NCBI GenBank assembly: GCA_049522565.1
Contig: JBEKNT010000037.1
Span: forward strand, 1-30,047
Direction: 5' to 3'
DNA length: 30,047 nt
Source of the DNA: JASHVB01 sp049522565
GTDB lineage: Bacteria > Pseudomonadota > Alphaproteobacteria > Acetobacterales > Acetobacteraceae
Part shown: piece after piece, positions 7,360 through 14,196 of the stretch
Layout of the letters: each line of letters begins with the position of its first letter
Position numbering within the stretch: the first letter of the stretch is position 1
Notes under the pieces: generated by a model
What the model saw: the letters and a program-made list of their open reading frames with translations, nothing else
The model's database searches: none
Told to the model about the DNA's origin: nothing
Program-made: the position numbers and the translations under genes

Positions 7360-8136
7360 ATGGCGCAACTCGACGGCAAGGTGGGGATCATCACCGGCGC
7401 TGCGTCCGGCATCGGCGCGGCCTGCGCGCGCGTGTTGGCGCGTGAGGGGGCGAGACTGGTACTGACCGATCTCGACCAGACCGGCGGCGAGCGCGTCGCG
7501 GCGGAGACCGGCGGGGTGTTCGTGCGGCACGATGTCACCGATGAGTCCGCCTGGCCCGCGGTGGTGGCGACGGCCGAGCAACGTTTCGGCGCCCTGCACA
7601 TCCTGGTGGCGAATGCCGGGATCGGCATCATGGGTCCGGCGATCGAGATGTCGTTCGCCGATTGGCGGCGGCAGATGGCGGTGAATGTCGATGGCGTGTT
7701 CCTGTCGGTGAAATATTGCATCCCCGCGATGCGCCGTTCCGGTGGCGGCTCGATCGTGATGATGTCGTCGGTGGCGGGATTGCGCGGCTCGGCGGGGCTG
7801 GCCGGCTACAGCGCGACGAAGGGGGCGGTGCGGCTGTTCGCCAAGTCGATGGCGCTGGAATGCGCCCAGGCACGCGACAACATCCGGGTGAACTCGGTGC
7901 ATCCGGGCGTCATCGATACGCCGATCTGGGGCAAGCTGCCGGCGGGCGCCAACATGCCGCTCGACGCGAAGGCGATCGCCGCGGCGGTGGTGCCGATCGG
8001 CGAGGTCGGCACGGCGGAGGACATCGCCAACGGCGTGCTATTCCTGGCGTCCGATGCATCCCGCCACGTCACCGGATCGGAACTGGTGATCGACGGCGGC
8101 ATGACCGCGGGCCGCGTCACGCGGTTGCAGGAGTAG
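7360..8136 (+). CDS. SDR family NAD-dependent oxidoreductase
   Basis: A 258-residue classical short-chain dehydrogenase. The glycine motif is TGAASGIG (12-19), and an acidic residue at the end of the second strand (LVLTDLD, D37) points to NAD(H) rather than NADP(H). ANAG follows at 84-87, with catalytic N109, S137, Y150 and K154 (YSATK). The C-terminal ELVIDGGMTAG is standard. It resembles the cyclopentanol / 3-alpha-hydroxysteroid dehydrogenase-type group, but substrate cannot be assigned. ATG 7360 is set by GGGGAGGAA just upstream. The gene ends 25 bases before the convergent DUF4157 gene, with no obvious terminator between them. Confidence 0.88.
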   Translation: MAQLDGKVGIITGAASGIGAACARVLAREGARLVLTDLDQTGGERVAAETGGVFVRHDVTDESAWPAVVATAEQRFGALHILVANAGIGIMGPAIEMSFADWRRQMAVNVDGVFLSVKYCIPAMRRSGGGSIVMMSSVAGLRGSAGLAGYSATKGAVRLFAKSMALECAQARDNIRVNSVHPGVIDTPIWGKLPAGANMPLDAKAIAAAVVPIGEVGTAEDIANGVLFLASDASRHVTGSELVIDGGMTAGRVTRLQE

Positions 8137-8161
8137 CATTGTACCGAGCGCGGACCATGCT

Positions 8162-10273
8162 CTAGAGGTGTGCCACAAGCCAATCGACAAAGAGGTCGGT
8201 CATCGCGTCGTTGGCGGTGGTGAGCAGGGTTGCGAACTCGGGGGCGCCGGGCGGACGTTGCGGCTGAGGACCCGGGGACAGCAGCTTCTGGAGGGAAAAC
8301 AGTCCGGCGAAGTTTTCCACCGACGGCTTCAGCCGCGCGACCAACACCGGGCGATTGCTCAACGTCTGGCCCGAAATGACGCCGCCATAGGCTTCGATAA
8401 AGTTCCGCACCCGATTGGTGTGTGCAGCGCCGCGCGCACTGCCGGTAATACGGAAATACTGAAGCAAGATCTCGGATAAGCGTCCGGTGAGCGAAATGGT
8501 CTGCGTGAGTTGTGCCGGGGGCGTCGCCGCACCGCCCCCGCCGGCGCGCAGCGCGAAACTGTCGATATCGCCGACAAGGTCCGAATCGCCGGCAAAGCGA
8601 CGAAAGAAGATGGGGAGCCGCTTGGTGTCCGGCGTGCCCATGAAGGCATCCACCGCCCATTCCGCTGCGGCCGAGCCGACGTCGCCCGCCCAGGTTGCCC
8701 ACTCTTCGTTCGCGAGTCCTGTGTCCAATCCGACCGGGCCCTTGCGAACCACGACATCCTGCGGATGCGTCATCGCGTCGATGCCGGTGAAGACATGCCC
8801 AATGTCGGTCCCTTCGACCACCTGGCTTGCCTTGAGCGCGCTCATCAGCGGCGGATGCAGCGCCGGCGTCGGATCGGTGCCCGGACTCCATGGATGGTCC
8901 GGGATCACGAAATTCCAAGCCGGGTGAGGCGACACGCTCCATGGTGCCGAGCCGTAATAGATCTGCCGTAGCACCGATAGCGCTGTCGGCGTATCCGTCG
9001 CGGCGGTGAGACCCAGGCGTGTCTCCAGGCAGCGCACGAGGAACAGATACTCGTCGAGGCTGCGCGCCTGCGTCAGCATATCGCACGGATCCTTCCCCTT
9101 CGGTGGTACCGAGGCAAAGCCGATGCGCACCGCACGGTTCCGTGCGCGACCCTGCTGCGTGTCGTTGGTGTCGAGGAAGTTGGTTGTCGAACTTGAGAAG
9201 CTGAACAGGATTTTGCCTTGCACGGCGGCCGGCATCGCGGCGATCACTGCCTGCACGCGGTCCTTGCGCAGGGCCGTGTTCTCGGCGTCGCTGCCCGCAC
9301 AATCGGTAAAGCCGTCCACCTCGACCCGGATGGATGGATCGCCCGCGATCAGCGACATGGCCTCCTGCCACGGCCGCGTTCCGGTGATGCCGGCTGGAAG
9401 GACCGCGCTGTCGATCGCGAAGTCGTTGATCATGAGCAGGTGGGCGGACGGATTGAAGTGGATATGGCCGTTGAGAATGCCGGCAGACTTCGACTGTGCG
9501 ACCTCACCGCTCGCGCGCGGCGGGCAGGCGGCCTCGCGCTGAACCCGCGCGGCCGACCCACGCTGCTGCACCACGTGGGTGAGCTCATGAGCGAGCAGAC
9601 GACGGCCGGTTTCCGCGTGCGGCGCGTACTGATCCGCCCGGAACACGACATCGCGCCCCAGTGTGAAAGCCAACGCATGCACGCTGCGCGCCGCGGCATC
9701 GGCGCCGGCATCGGCGTGCACGCGCACCGCGCTGAAATCGACACCGAAACGTGGTTCAAAGAAGTTGCGAAGGCCTGGCTCCAGCGGGCGACCGGTGCCA
9801 AGCGCCGCGACAATGCTGTCGGGAGCTTCGGCTTTTGCTGTGCCGCCCTCGGCGACACGGTGGATCTTCGGCTTGTCCTCCTCATCTTTGCCGGCCCCAC
9901 TGCCGTCGCCGCAGGCAGCACAGGCACGCTGCAAGTGCTGCACCGGCATCCGCATCACATGGTCGGCGACCCGGTCCGCCTCATGCTCCAGCGGATCGTC
10001 CACGTCGCCAACCTCGAGCTTGGTCTGCACCTGGATGGGCGGTGGCGGTGCAGGCGGCAGGGATACAGGCCGGCAGGCACCCTCGCCCCGAGGCGGCTGC
10101 GCCATGCGCCGGAGGGTCGCCTGGTTGCCGATCGGCGAATGCAGCGCGCGCACCAGTCCAGTCGGACCGATGTCCGGCCGATGTGGCAAAAGCCTTGAAG
10201 TCGAACGCGCGGAGTCCTGCGAAGGACTTGCTGCCGCCTTTGCCTTCGTCTCCGTGACCGGCAGAGCAAACAT
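8162..10273 (-). CDS. DUF4157 metallopeptidase-like protein with OmpA domain
   Basis: A 703-residue multi-domain protein. Near the N-terminus is the SPIGNQATLRRM motif (46-57) common in DUF4157 proteins, followed by a Pro-rich linker and IQVQTKLEVGDVDDPLEHEA (80-99). Residues about 165-240 form the DUF4157 domain: FFEPRFGVDFSAVRVHAD, then the zincin motif HELTH (H229, E230, H233) in RLLAHELTHVVQQ. Residues about 310-388 are OmpA-like (VEVDGFTDCAGSDAENTALR, then GRARNRAVRI), suggesting peptidoglycan contact. The C-terminal 300 residues (HVFTGIDAMTHP at 493-504, EEWATWAGDVGSA at 523-535) are a domain I cannot name. DUF4157 is known from polymorphic toxins and proteins near extracellular contractile injection systems; no such structural genes are here. 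There is no signal peptide. ATG 10273 (GGGAAAGG upstream) is preferred over an in-frame TTG at 10318. Confidence 0.85.
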   Translation of the reverse strand: MFALPVTETKAKAAASPSQDSARSTSRLLPHRPDIGPTGLVRALHSPIGNQATLRRMAQPPRGEGACRPVSLPPAPPPPIQVQTKLEVGDVDDPLEHEADRVADHVMRMPVQHLQRACAACGDGSGAGKDEEDKPKIHRVAEGGTAKAEAPDSIVAALGTGRPLEPGLRNFFEPRFGVDFSAVRVHADAGADAAARSVHALAFTLGRDVVFRADQYAPHAETGRRLLAHELTHVVQQRGSAARVQREAACPPRASGEVAQSKSAGILNGHIHFNPSAHLLMINDFAIDSAVLPAGITGTRPWQEAMSLIAGDPSIRVEVDGFTDCAGSDAENTALRKDRVQAVIAAMPAAVQGKILFSFSSSTTNFLDTNDTQQGRARNRAVRIGFASVPPKGKDPCDMLTQARSLDEYLFLVRCLETRLGLTAATDTPTALSVLRQIYYGSAPWSVSPHPAWNFVIPDHPWSPGTDPTPALHPPLMSALKASQVVEGTDIGHVFTGIDAMTHPQDVVVRKGPVGLDTGLANEEWATWAGDVGSAAAEWAVDAFMGTPDTKRLPIFFRRFAGDSDLVGDIDSFALRAGGGGAATPPAQLTQTISLTGRLSEILLQYFRITGSARGAAHTNRVRNFIEAYGGVISGQTLSNRPVLVARLKPSVENFAGLFSLQKLLSPGPQPQRPPGAPEFATLLTTANDAMTDLFVDWLVAHL

Positions 10274-10378
10274 GGCAGAACCTTTCCCCGGCGGCAGGCT
10301 TCCGAGGGCAGAGATCAAACGAAACCTATCCGCGTCCGCAGGATCTCCTGTTTCGGCAGGCCGCCGTTACGGCGTTCT

Positions 10379-10396
10379 CAGACTCATCAGAGTCTG
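10379..10396. terminator. Perfect hairpin downstream of DUF488 operon
   Basis: CAGACTC, a 4-base loop ATCA, and GAGTCTG form a perfect 7-bp stem in the gap between the DUF488 gene ending at 10515 and the DUF4157 gene starting at 10273. It could end the DUF488 transcript or be an operator for the DUF4157 gene. No T-run follows on the minus strand, so a classical Rho-independent terminator is not supported. Confidence 0.4.
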
Positions 10397-10514
10397 TATG
10401 GCTGCCGGAACATGACTGTCAACCAAATTGGCATCGGGCGGGTCCGGCCGGATCGGGCGCGCGCCGGCATCGCATCGCGCACCTGAGCCTCTCGCATGGT
10501 CAGAACAGGCGGCG

Positions 10515-10961
10515 CTATAAGTGCCGCACCGTCAGCGCGCCGTCCCACCGTTCGTTCAGGTATTCGCAGACCAGCCGCCGGTGGCAGTGGTGCGGTGTGG
10601 CCTCGGAACACAGCAGGCAGCTTCCCGCCAACGCTTCGGGACGGAAGTGCTGTTCGACCCGCCGCTCCGCCATCAGCGCGCGAAATTGCCGCGCGTAGTC
10701 TTCCCAGTCGCCTTTCTCCTTGCGGTACGCCTTCAGCATCGTCTCGGTCGGCGCAAGCAATGGCTCGTGTGCATAGTCGATGTTGCCGAGCCGGCGCAGG
10801 AACCAGGCGAGATCCTCGGCCTTGGCGAAACCGGCAAGCTGGGACGTGTTGTGCAACCGCACATCCACCACCTTGCGCACCCCCGCTCCGATCAGGCGTT
10901 CGAAGAAACGCTCCGCCGTGGACTGGGTGAAACCAATCGTGGCGACGATGGCGCCCGGCAT
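10515..10961 (-). CDS. DUF488 family protein (short copy)
   Basis: A 148-residue DUF488 protein. The N-terminal strand IVATIGFTQSTAERFFERL (5-23) and VRKVVDVRLHN match the family opening (xTIGxS...F...L...DVR). The C-terminal LLCSEATPHHCHRRLVCEYL carries the conserved C-x-x-E and CHR motifs. The family's biochemical role is not established. It starts 5 bases after the stop of the upstream DUF488 gene; an alternative GTG start at 10970 would overlap that stop as GTGA, so translational coupling is very likely. It differs strongly in sequence from its neighbour: TIGFTQ rather than TIGHSN, and no LGGRP segment. That suggests different roles rather than a recent duplication. Confidence 0.82.
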   Translation of the reverse strand: MPGAIVATIGFTQSTAERFFERLIGAGVRKVVDVRLHNTSQLAGFAKAEDLAWFLRRLGNIDYAHEPLLAPTETMLKAYRKEKGDWEDYARQFRALMAERRVEQHFRPEALAGSCLLCSEATPHHCHRRLVCEYLNERWDGALTVRHL

Positions 10962-10966
10962 CGCGG

Positions 10967-11569
10967 TCACGCCGGATCCGCCGCGGCGGCGAACGCCACC
11001 TTGCGCGCATAGTCCCGGTAGGCGGCGGTGAGGCGTTCTTCCGGTGACATGAACAGATCCTCCTTGTCGCGGCCGGTGCGGCGCAGCAACTCCGCCTCGA
11101 TGTCCGCCTGGGTCGTCACCGCACCGTCCGGCAGGATGTGTCGCACGCGCGCGCCGCGTGCAAGCAGTGCACGGCCAACCAGCAGACAACGGTGACAGTC
11201 CAGCGGATGCTGCTCGGCGCACATCAGCGCCACGCGATGCGTCGCCGCACCGTCCAGCACGCGCCGCAGCCCCGCCTGGAAACCCTCGGTCGCCGCAATC
11301 TTCTCGTAGTCGGCAACGCCGTCGCGGTATTGCTGTTTGTTCTGCGGCCGGCCGCCGAGTTCCTTGCCGAGATACACGTGCGCGATGCCGGCGTCACGCA
11401 ACGCGGCCTTGAGCGCGTCGTGATTGAACTGCGGCACATGGCGCGAATGCGGGGTGGAGCGGACGTCGGCAATCGCGGTCACGCCGGCGCCGCGCAGCAG
11501 CGTCAGGAAATGTTCGATCGGATGATTGGAATGGCCGATCGTCAGTACCTCGCGCGGCTCATCCGTCAT
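10967..11569 (-). CDS. DUF488 family protein (canonical copy)
   Basis: A 200-residue canonical DUF488 protein. It has VLTIGHSNHPIEHFLTLL (8-25), IADVRSTPHSRHVPQFN (33-49), YLGKELGGRP (66-75), and the Cys/His region ALMCAEQHPLDCHR, followed by HILPDG. The paired Cys and the CHR triad are the family's most conserved and presumably functional residues; no enzymatic activity is established. TGAGG of the preceding gene's stop serves as its ribosome binding site, 7 bases before ATG 11569. It is the middle gene of a three-gene minus-strand operon (12253 to 10515). The last 35 residues, rich in Ala, Arg and Glu, extend beyond the core and may be helical. Confidence 0.88.
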   Translation of the reverse strand: MTDEPREVLTIGHSNHPIEHFLTLLRGAGVTAIADVRSTPHSRHVPQFNHDALKAALRDAGIAHVYLGKELGGRPQNKQQYRDGVADYEKIAATEGFQAGLRRVLDGAATHRVALMCAEQHPLDCHRCLLVGRALLARGARVRHILPDGAVTTQADIEAELLRRTGRDKEDLFMSPEERLTAAYRDYARKVAFAAAADPA

Positions 11570-11578
11570 TCCAATGCC

Positions 11579-12253
11579 TCACCACAGCACGCCGTTCAGC
11601 ATGACATAGCACTTGTCCCGCTGTTCGCCGAAACCGCGCGCCAGGCCGACACGGACATGCAGATCGGTGCCGGCCGGCAGGGTGCGGCGGACCGCGGCGA
11701 TGCCCGCCTCACGCCAGGTTTCGCGCAGCCGGCGGCTGCTCACCGGCAGGTTGTAGCGCGTCTCCGCATCTTGCAGCAGTGCGCGCAGGCGTTCGTCTTC
11801 TTCGATAAAGCTGAGGTGGTGGCTGGGCACACGCAGCCCGTGCAGCGAGCAGGTGCGGGTGCCGGTCGGGACATGCACGCCGCGGCGATGGCCGCGCCAC
11901 AGGCTGGTGTGGCGGAGGCTCTCCCCGAAGGCTTGCGCCAGGGTTGCGGCGCTGGGCGGTGCGTCCGTGCCGAACCAGTGGACCGGTGCAGCAGGCAGAT
12001 GGCCGATCGGTGCGAGGGCGATCGGCAGATCCTCGGTGCGGTGCGGATAGTCGCCGTTCAGACGGATGCGGTTTGGCGTGACTGTAACGGTTGTGCCGGG
12101 CACGGTGCTGGTGGTCTCGATCAAGGCACGCGGCCAGTAAACGCCGTCGGGAAGCGGGCGGACCATGCGGCTACCATCCGGATCCCATCCCGCAACACAG
12201 TAGATGCCGCGGTGGATTTCGGTGACCTCGGTGATCAGCAGGCGGAGCACCAT
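11579..12253 (-). CDS. Uncharacterised protein, possible dual-OB-domain protein, first gene of DUF488 operon
   Basis: A 224-residue protein that I do not recognise firmly. The N-terminus LLITEVTEIHRGIYCVAG, then W-D-P-D-G and RMVRPLPDGVYWP, resembles the opening of the dual-OB-fold family (pattern: strand, CVAG, aromatic, G-x-(W/M)-(I/V)RP). The middle is poorly conserved, with a basic-aromatic segment LWRGHRRGVHVPTGTRTCSL. Residues about 175-224 end in strands such as DLHVRVGLARGF and KCYVMLNGVLW. There is no signal peptide or membrane segment. Its stop lies 9 bases before the canonical DUF488 start, with the TGA forming part of that gene's ribosome site, so the two are translationally linked. 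A nucleic-acid or nucleotide-binding role would fit an OB fold but is speculative. Confidence 0.65.
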   Translation of the reverse strand: MVLRLLITEVTEIHRGIYCVAGWDPDGSRMVRPLPDGVYWPRALIETTSTVPGTTVTVTPNRIRLNGDYPHRTEDLPIALAPIGHLPAAPVHWFGTDAPPSAATLAQAFGESLRHTSLWRGHRRGVHVPTGTRTCSLHGLRVPSHHLSFIEEDERLRALLQDAETRYNLPVSSRRLRETWREAGIAAVRRTLPAGTDLHVRVGLARGFGEQRDKCYVMLNGVLW

Positions 12254-12509
12254 GCCATGACCTGATGCAAAGCACGGTCAGCAGCACTGCTGGATGGCGT
12301 GCCTTCCAGTCATACACTGACCTGCGACGGCACCCCGTTCAAGGGGGCGCCGGCTTGGCGGACCAGCGCAGACCCCGTGCCCGAATGACCTGAAGCAAGG
12401 TGCTGAGTTCCGGGTTGCCGCCCGGGCTGAGCGCCGGGTACCGCCTTGGATCCGGCCGAAGCCGGAGTTCCGTGGTCCACACCGAATGCCTGGCAGCGAC
12501 GCCTTCCGC
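12254..12509. other. Gap between ABC1 kinase and DUF488 operon
   Basis: A 256-base same-strand gap. It holds a short palindrome CCGGCCGAAGCCGG (about 12458-12471) inside a GC-rich stretch and no start-supported gene. On the minus strand one frame stays open from GTG at about 12484 to a stop near 12344, but it is short and has no ribosome binding site. The promoter of the DUF488 operon should lie at its left end, near 12254-12310. Confidence 0.35.
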
Positions 12510-13856
12510 TCACCCCGCCGGCGGCACGCCGGCCTTCGTCAGCGCCTCGGCCTGGCGCGCCGCCAGCGCGGCCGCGTCGAAATCGGCAATCAGGCCGTGG
12601 AACAATCTGCTCCAGTTCAGCTCCGCCTTCAGCCGCACGAACACGCCGCCCAACCCGATCGCCGAGCGGTCCATCAGCACGAATTCGCGCGGCGGCTTGA
12701 CACCGCCGGTGCGCTTCAACCCGGCGTGAACGCGCTCGGCCACTTCGCGGCCGAATTGCGGATCGTCGGTTTCCTGGATGCGGCGCACACGGTCCTGAGT
12801 CAGTGGCTCGTAGAGGAAGCGCGCCCACAAATTCAGCACCGCCATCGTCTCGTCCGACAGATCGGTGAAGCCCCAGGTCGCATAGGCGCGATGCGCCTTG
12901 GCATCGTCGTGGTCGCGTACCGCCTCGAACAGATCGATCACCCCGCGCACGAACTTCGCATCGAACACGCGGATGGCGCCGTAATCCAGCAGGTTCACCG
13001 TGCCGTCCGGTCGCACCTGGTAGTTGCCGAGATGCGGATCGCCATGGATCACGCCGTAGCGGTAGAACGGCACATACCACGCGCGGAACAGTGCCTCGGC
13101 GATGCGGTTGCGTTCCTCCTGCGGCGGGTCCTCCTCCAGGCGGCGCATCAGCGGGCGGCCGTCGAGCCAGGTCATCGTCAGCAGCCGGTTGGTGCAATAG
13201 CCGGGCATCGGCAGCGGCACGTGCACGGTGGGGCTGTCGGCAAGCATCAGCCCGTAGAGGCGCATCTGTGCGGCCTCGCGCTGGTAATCCAGTTCCTCGC
13301 GCAGGCGTGCCGAGAGTTCCTTGAAGATTTCCTCGTTCTGGATGGCGTTGTCCATGCGGTGATAGATCGCCATGGCCAGGCGCAACTGGCGCAGGTCGGC
13401 ATCCACCGTGCTGGCCATGTCGGGATATTGCAGCTTGCACGCGACGTCGGTGCCGTCATGCAGGCGGGCGCGGTGCACCTGGCCGAGCGATGCCGCGGCC
13501 GCCGCTTCGCGGCTGAAGCTGGCGAATTTGCTTTCCCAACCGGGTCCGAGTTCGCTCGCCATGCGGCGGCGCACGAAGTTCCAGCCCATCGGCGGGGCGT
13601 TGGATTGCAGATGCGCGAGTTCCTCGGCGTATTCCACCGGCAGCGCGTCGGGAACGGTGGAGAGGAACTGCGCCACCTTCATCAGCGGGCCTTTCAGCCC
13701 ACCGAGCACCGTGCGCAGGTCCCCCGCGTGCGCCGAGCGGTCGGTCTTGATGCCGAACATCCGCGCGCCGGCGACGCGCGCCGCGATGCCGCCGACCGCA
13801 CCCGAGGTGCGCGCCATGCGGCGGATTTCGCCGAACAGGTTGCTACCTTCGGCCAT
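12510..13856 (-). CDS. AarF/ABC1/UbiB-type atypical kinase
   Basis: A 448-residue ABC1/ADCK/UbiB family protein. Motifs in order are K60-V-A-Q63 (family KxGQ, here with Ala for Gly) in LKGPLMKVAQFLST, the alanine-rich loop AAAAASLGQVHRARL (118-132), the ATP-site lysine K141 in VACKLQYP, EELDYQREA (187-195), the catalytic loop VIHGDPHLGN (269-278) and the metal Asp D291 in LLDYGA. Family members are ATPase/kinase-like proteins that support ubiquinone or isoprenoid-lipid metabolism. The exact role here is unknown, and no ubi genes are adjacent. All active-site motifs are present, so it should be functional. ATG 13856 has GGAG about 9 bases upstream. It is separated from pepF by a long palindrome and from the DUF488 operon by 256 bases, so it is probably its own unit. 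Confidence 0.9.
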   Translation of the reverse strand: MAEGSNLFGEIRRMARTSGAVGGIAARVAGARMFGIKTDRSAHAGDLRTVLGGLKGPLMKVAQFLSTVPDALPVEYAEELAHLQSNAPPMGWNFVRRRMASELGPGWESKFASFSREAAAAASLGQVHRARLHDGTDVACKLQYPDMASTVDADLRQLRLAMAIYHRMDNAIQNEEIFKELSARLREELDYQREAAQMRLYGLMLADSPTVHVPLPMPGYCTNRLLTMTWLDGRPLMRRLEEDPPQEERNRIAEALFRAWYVPFYRYGVIHGDPHLGNYQVRPDGTVNLLDYGAIRVFDAKFVRGVIDLFEAVRDHDDAKAHRAYATWGFTDLSDETMAVLNLWARFLYEPLTQDRVRRIQETDDPQFGREVAERVHAGLKRTGGVKPPREFVLMDRSAIGLGGVFVRLKAELNWSRLFHGLIADFDAAALAARQAEALTKAGVPPAG

Positions 13857-14196
13857 TCAGAGGTGCTCCGCCGGTGTACCCAAAGCGACAGAACAACCGG
13901 AACAAAAGATGGAGAACACTGGTTCGAAATTCCTGTTTCGTAAGCCACGGTCAAGAGCCAGGTATGCCGGGTGCGTGCGCATAGGCAGCAAGCAAGCTTT
14001 CAACACGGAGAAGGCCGAGAGCCACGGAGGGCCACGGAGACAAATTCCCTCGCACGGACCACGGTGATCAAGCCTCCGTGGCCCGCCGTAGCCCTCGGCC
14101 TTCTCCGTGTTGAAAACTTGCTATTCTTGCCAGCCGGCATTGGCGCCGCGATGGAAGCCTGGACGCCTCCCGCGGCCAGATCAACGATCGCTCGCC
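13857..14196. other. Gap between pepF and ABC1 kinase, carrying palindrome copy B
   Basis: A 340-base gap between two minus-strand genes. It contains the palindrome at 13992-14121 and an AT-richer stretch at 13890-13960, probably the kinase promoter region. No protein gene is visible. Confidence 0.5.
13992..14121. repeat. Dispersed palindrome, copy B
   Basis: Two 48-base arms, 13992-14039 and 14074-14121, are complementary at 44 of 48 positions around a 34-base centre. The arms begin GCAAGCTTTCAACACGGAG and continue AAGGCCGAGAGCCACGGAG. Shared blocks with 7202-7283 show that both belong to one family; copy B is longer and better preserved. It lies 75 bases after the pepF stop and could form a very stable RNA hairpin in the 3' region of that transcript. 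Confidence 0.88.

Noticed and set aside
7806..9371. 521-codon minus-strand frame overlapping the second SDR and the DUF4157 gene
   Set aside because: It is a shadow frame of the DUF4157 gene; motifs such as the OmpA region are in the other frame.
10515..12253. Toxin-antitoxin or restriction system reading of the DUF488 operon
   Set aside because: None of the three proteins shows a nuclease, methylase or toxin motif that I can see; calling it a defence system would go beyond the sequence.
12310..13440. 376-codon minus-strand frame across the ABC1 kinase
   Set aside because: The kinase motifs (KVAQ, HGDPHLGN, DYG) lie in the other frame; this one is Arg/Gly/Ala-rich noise.
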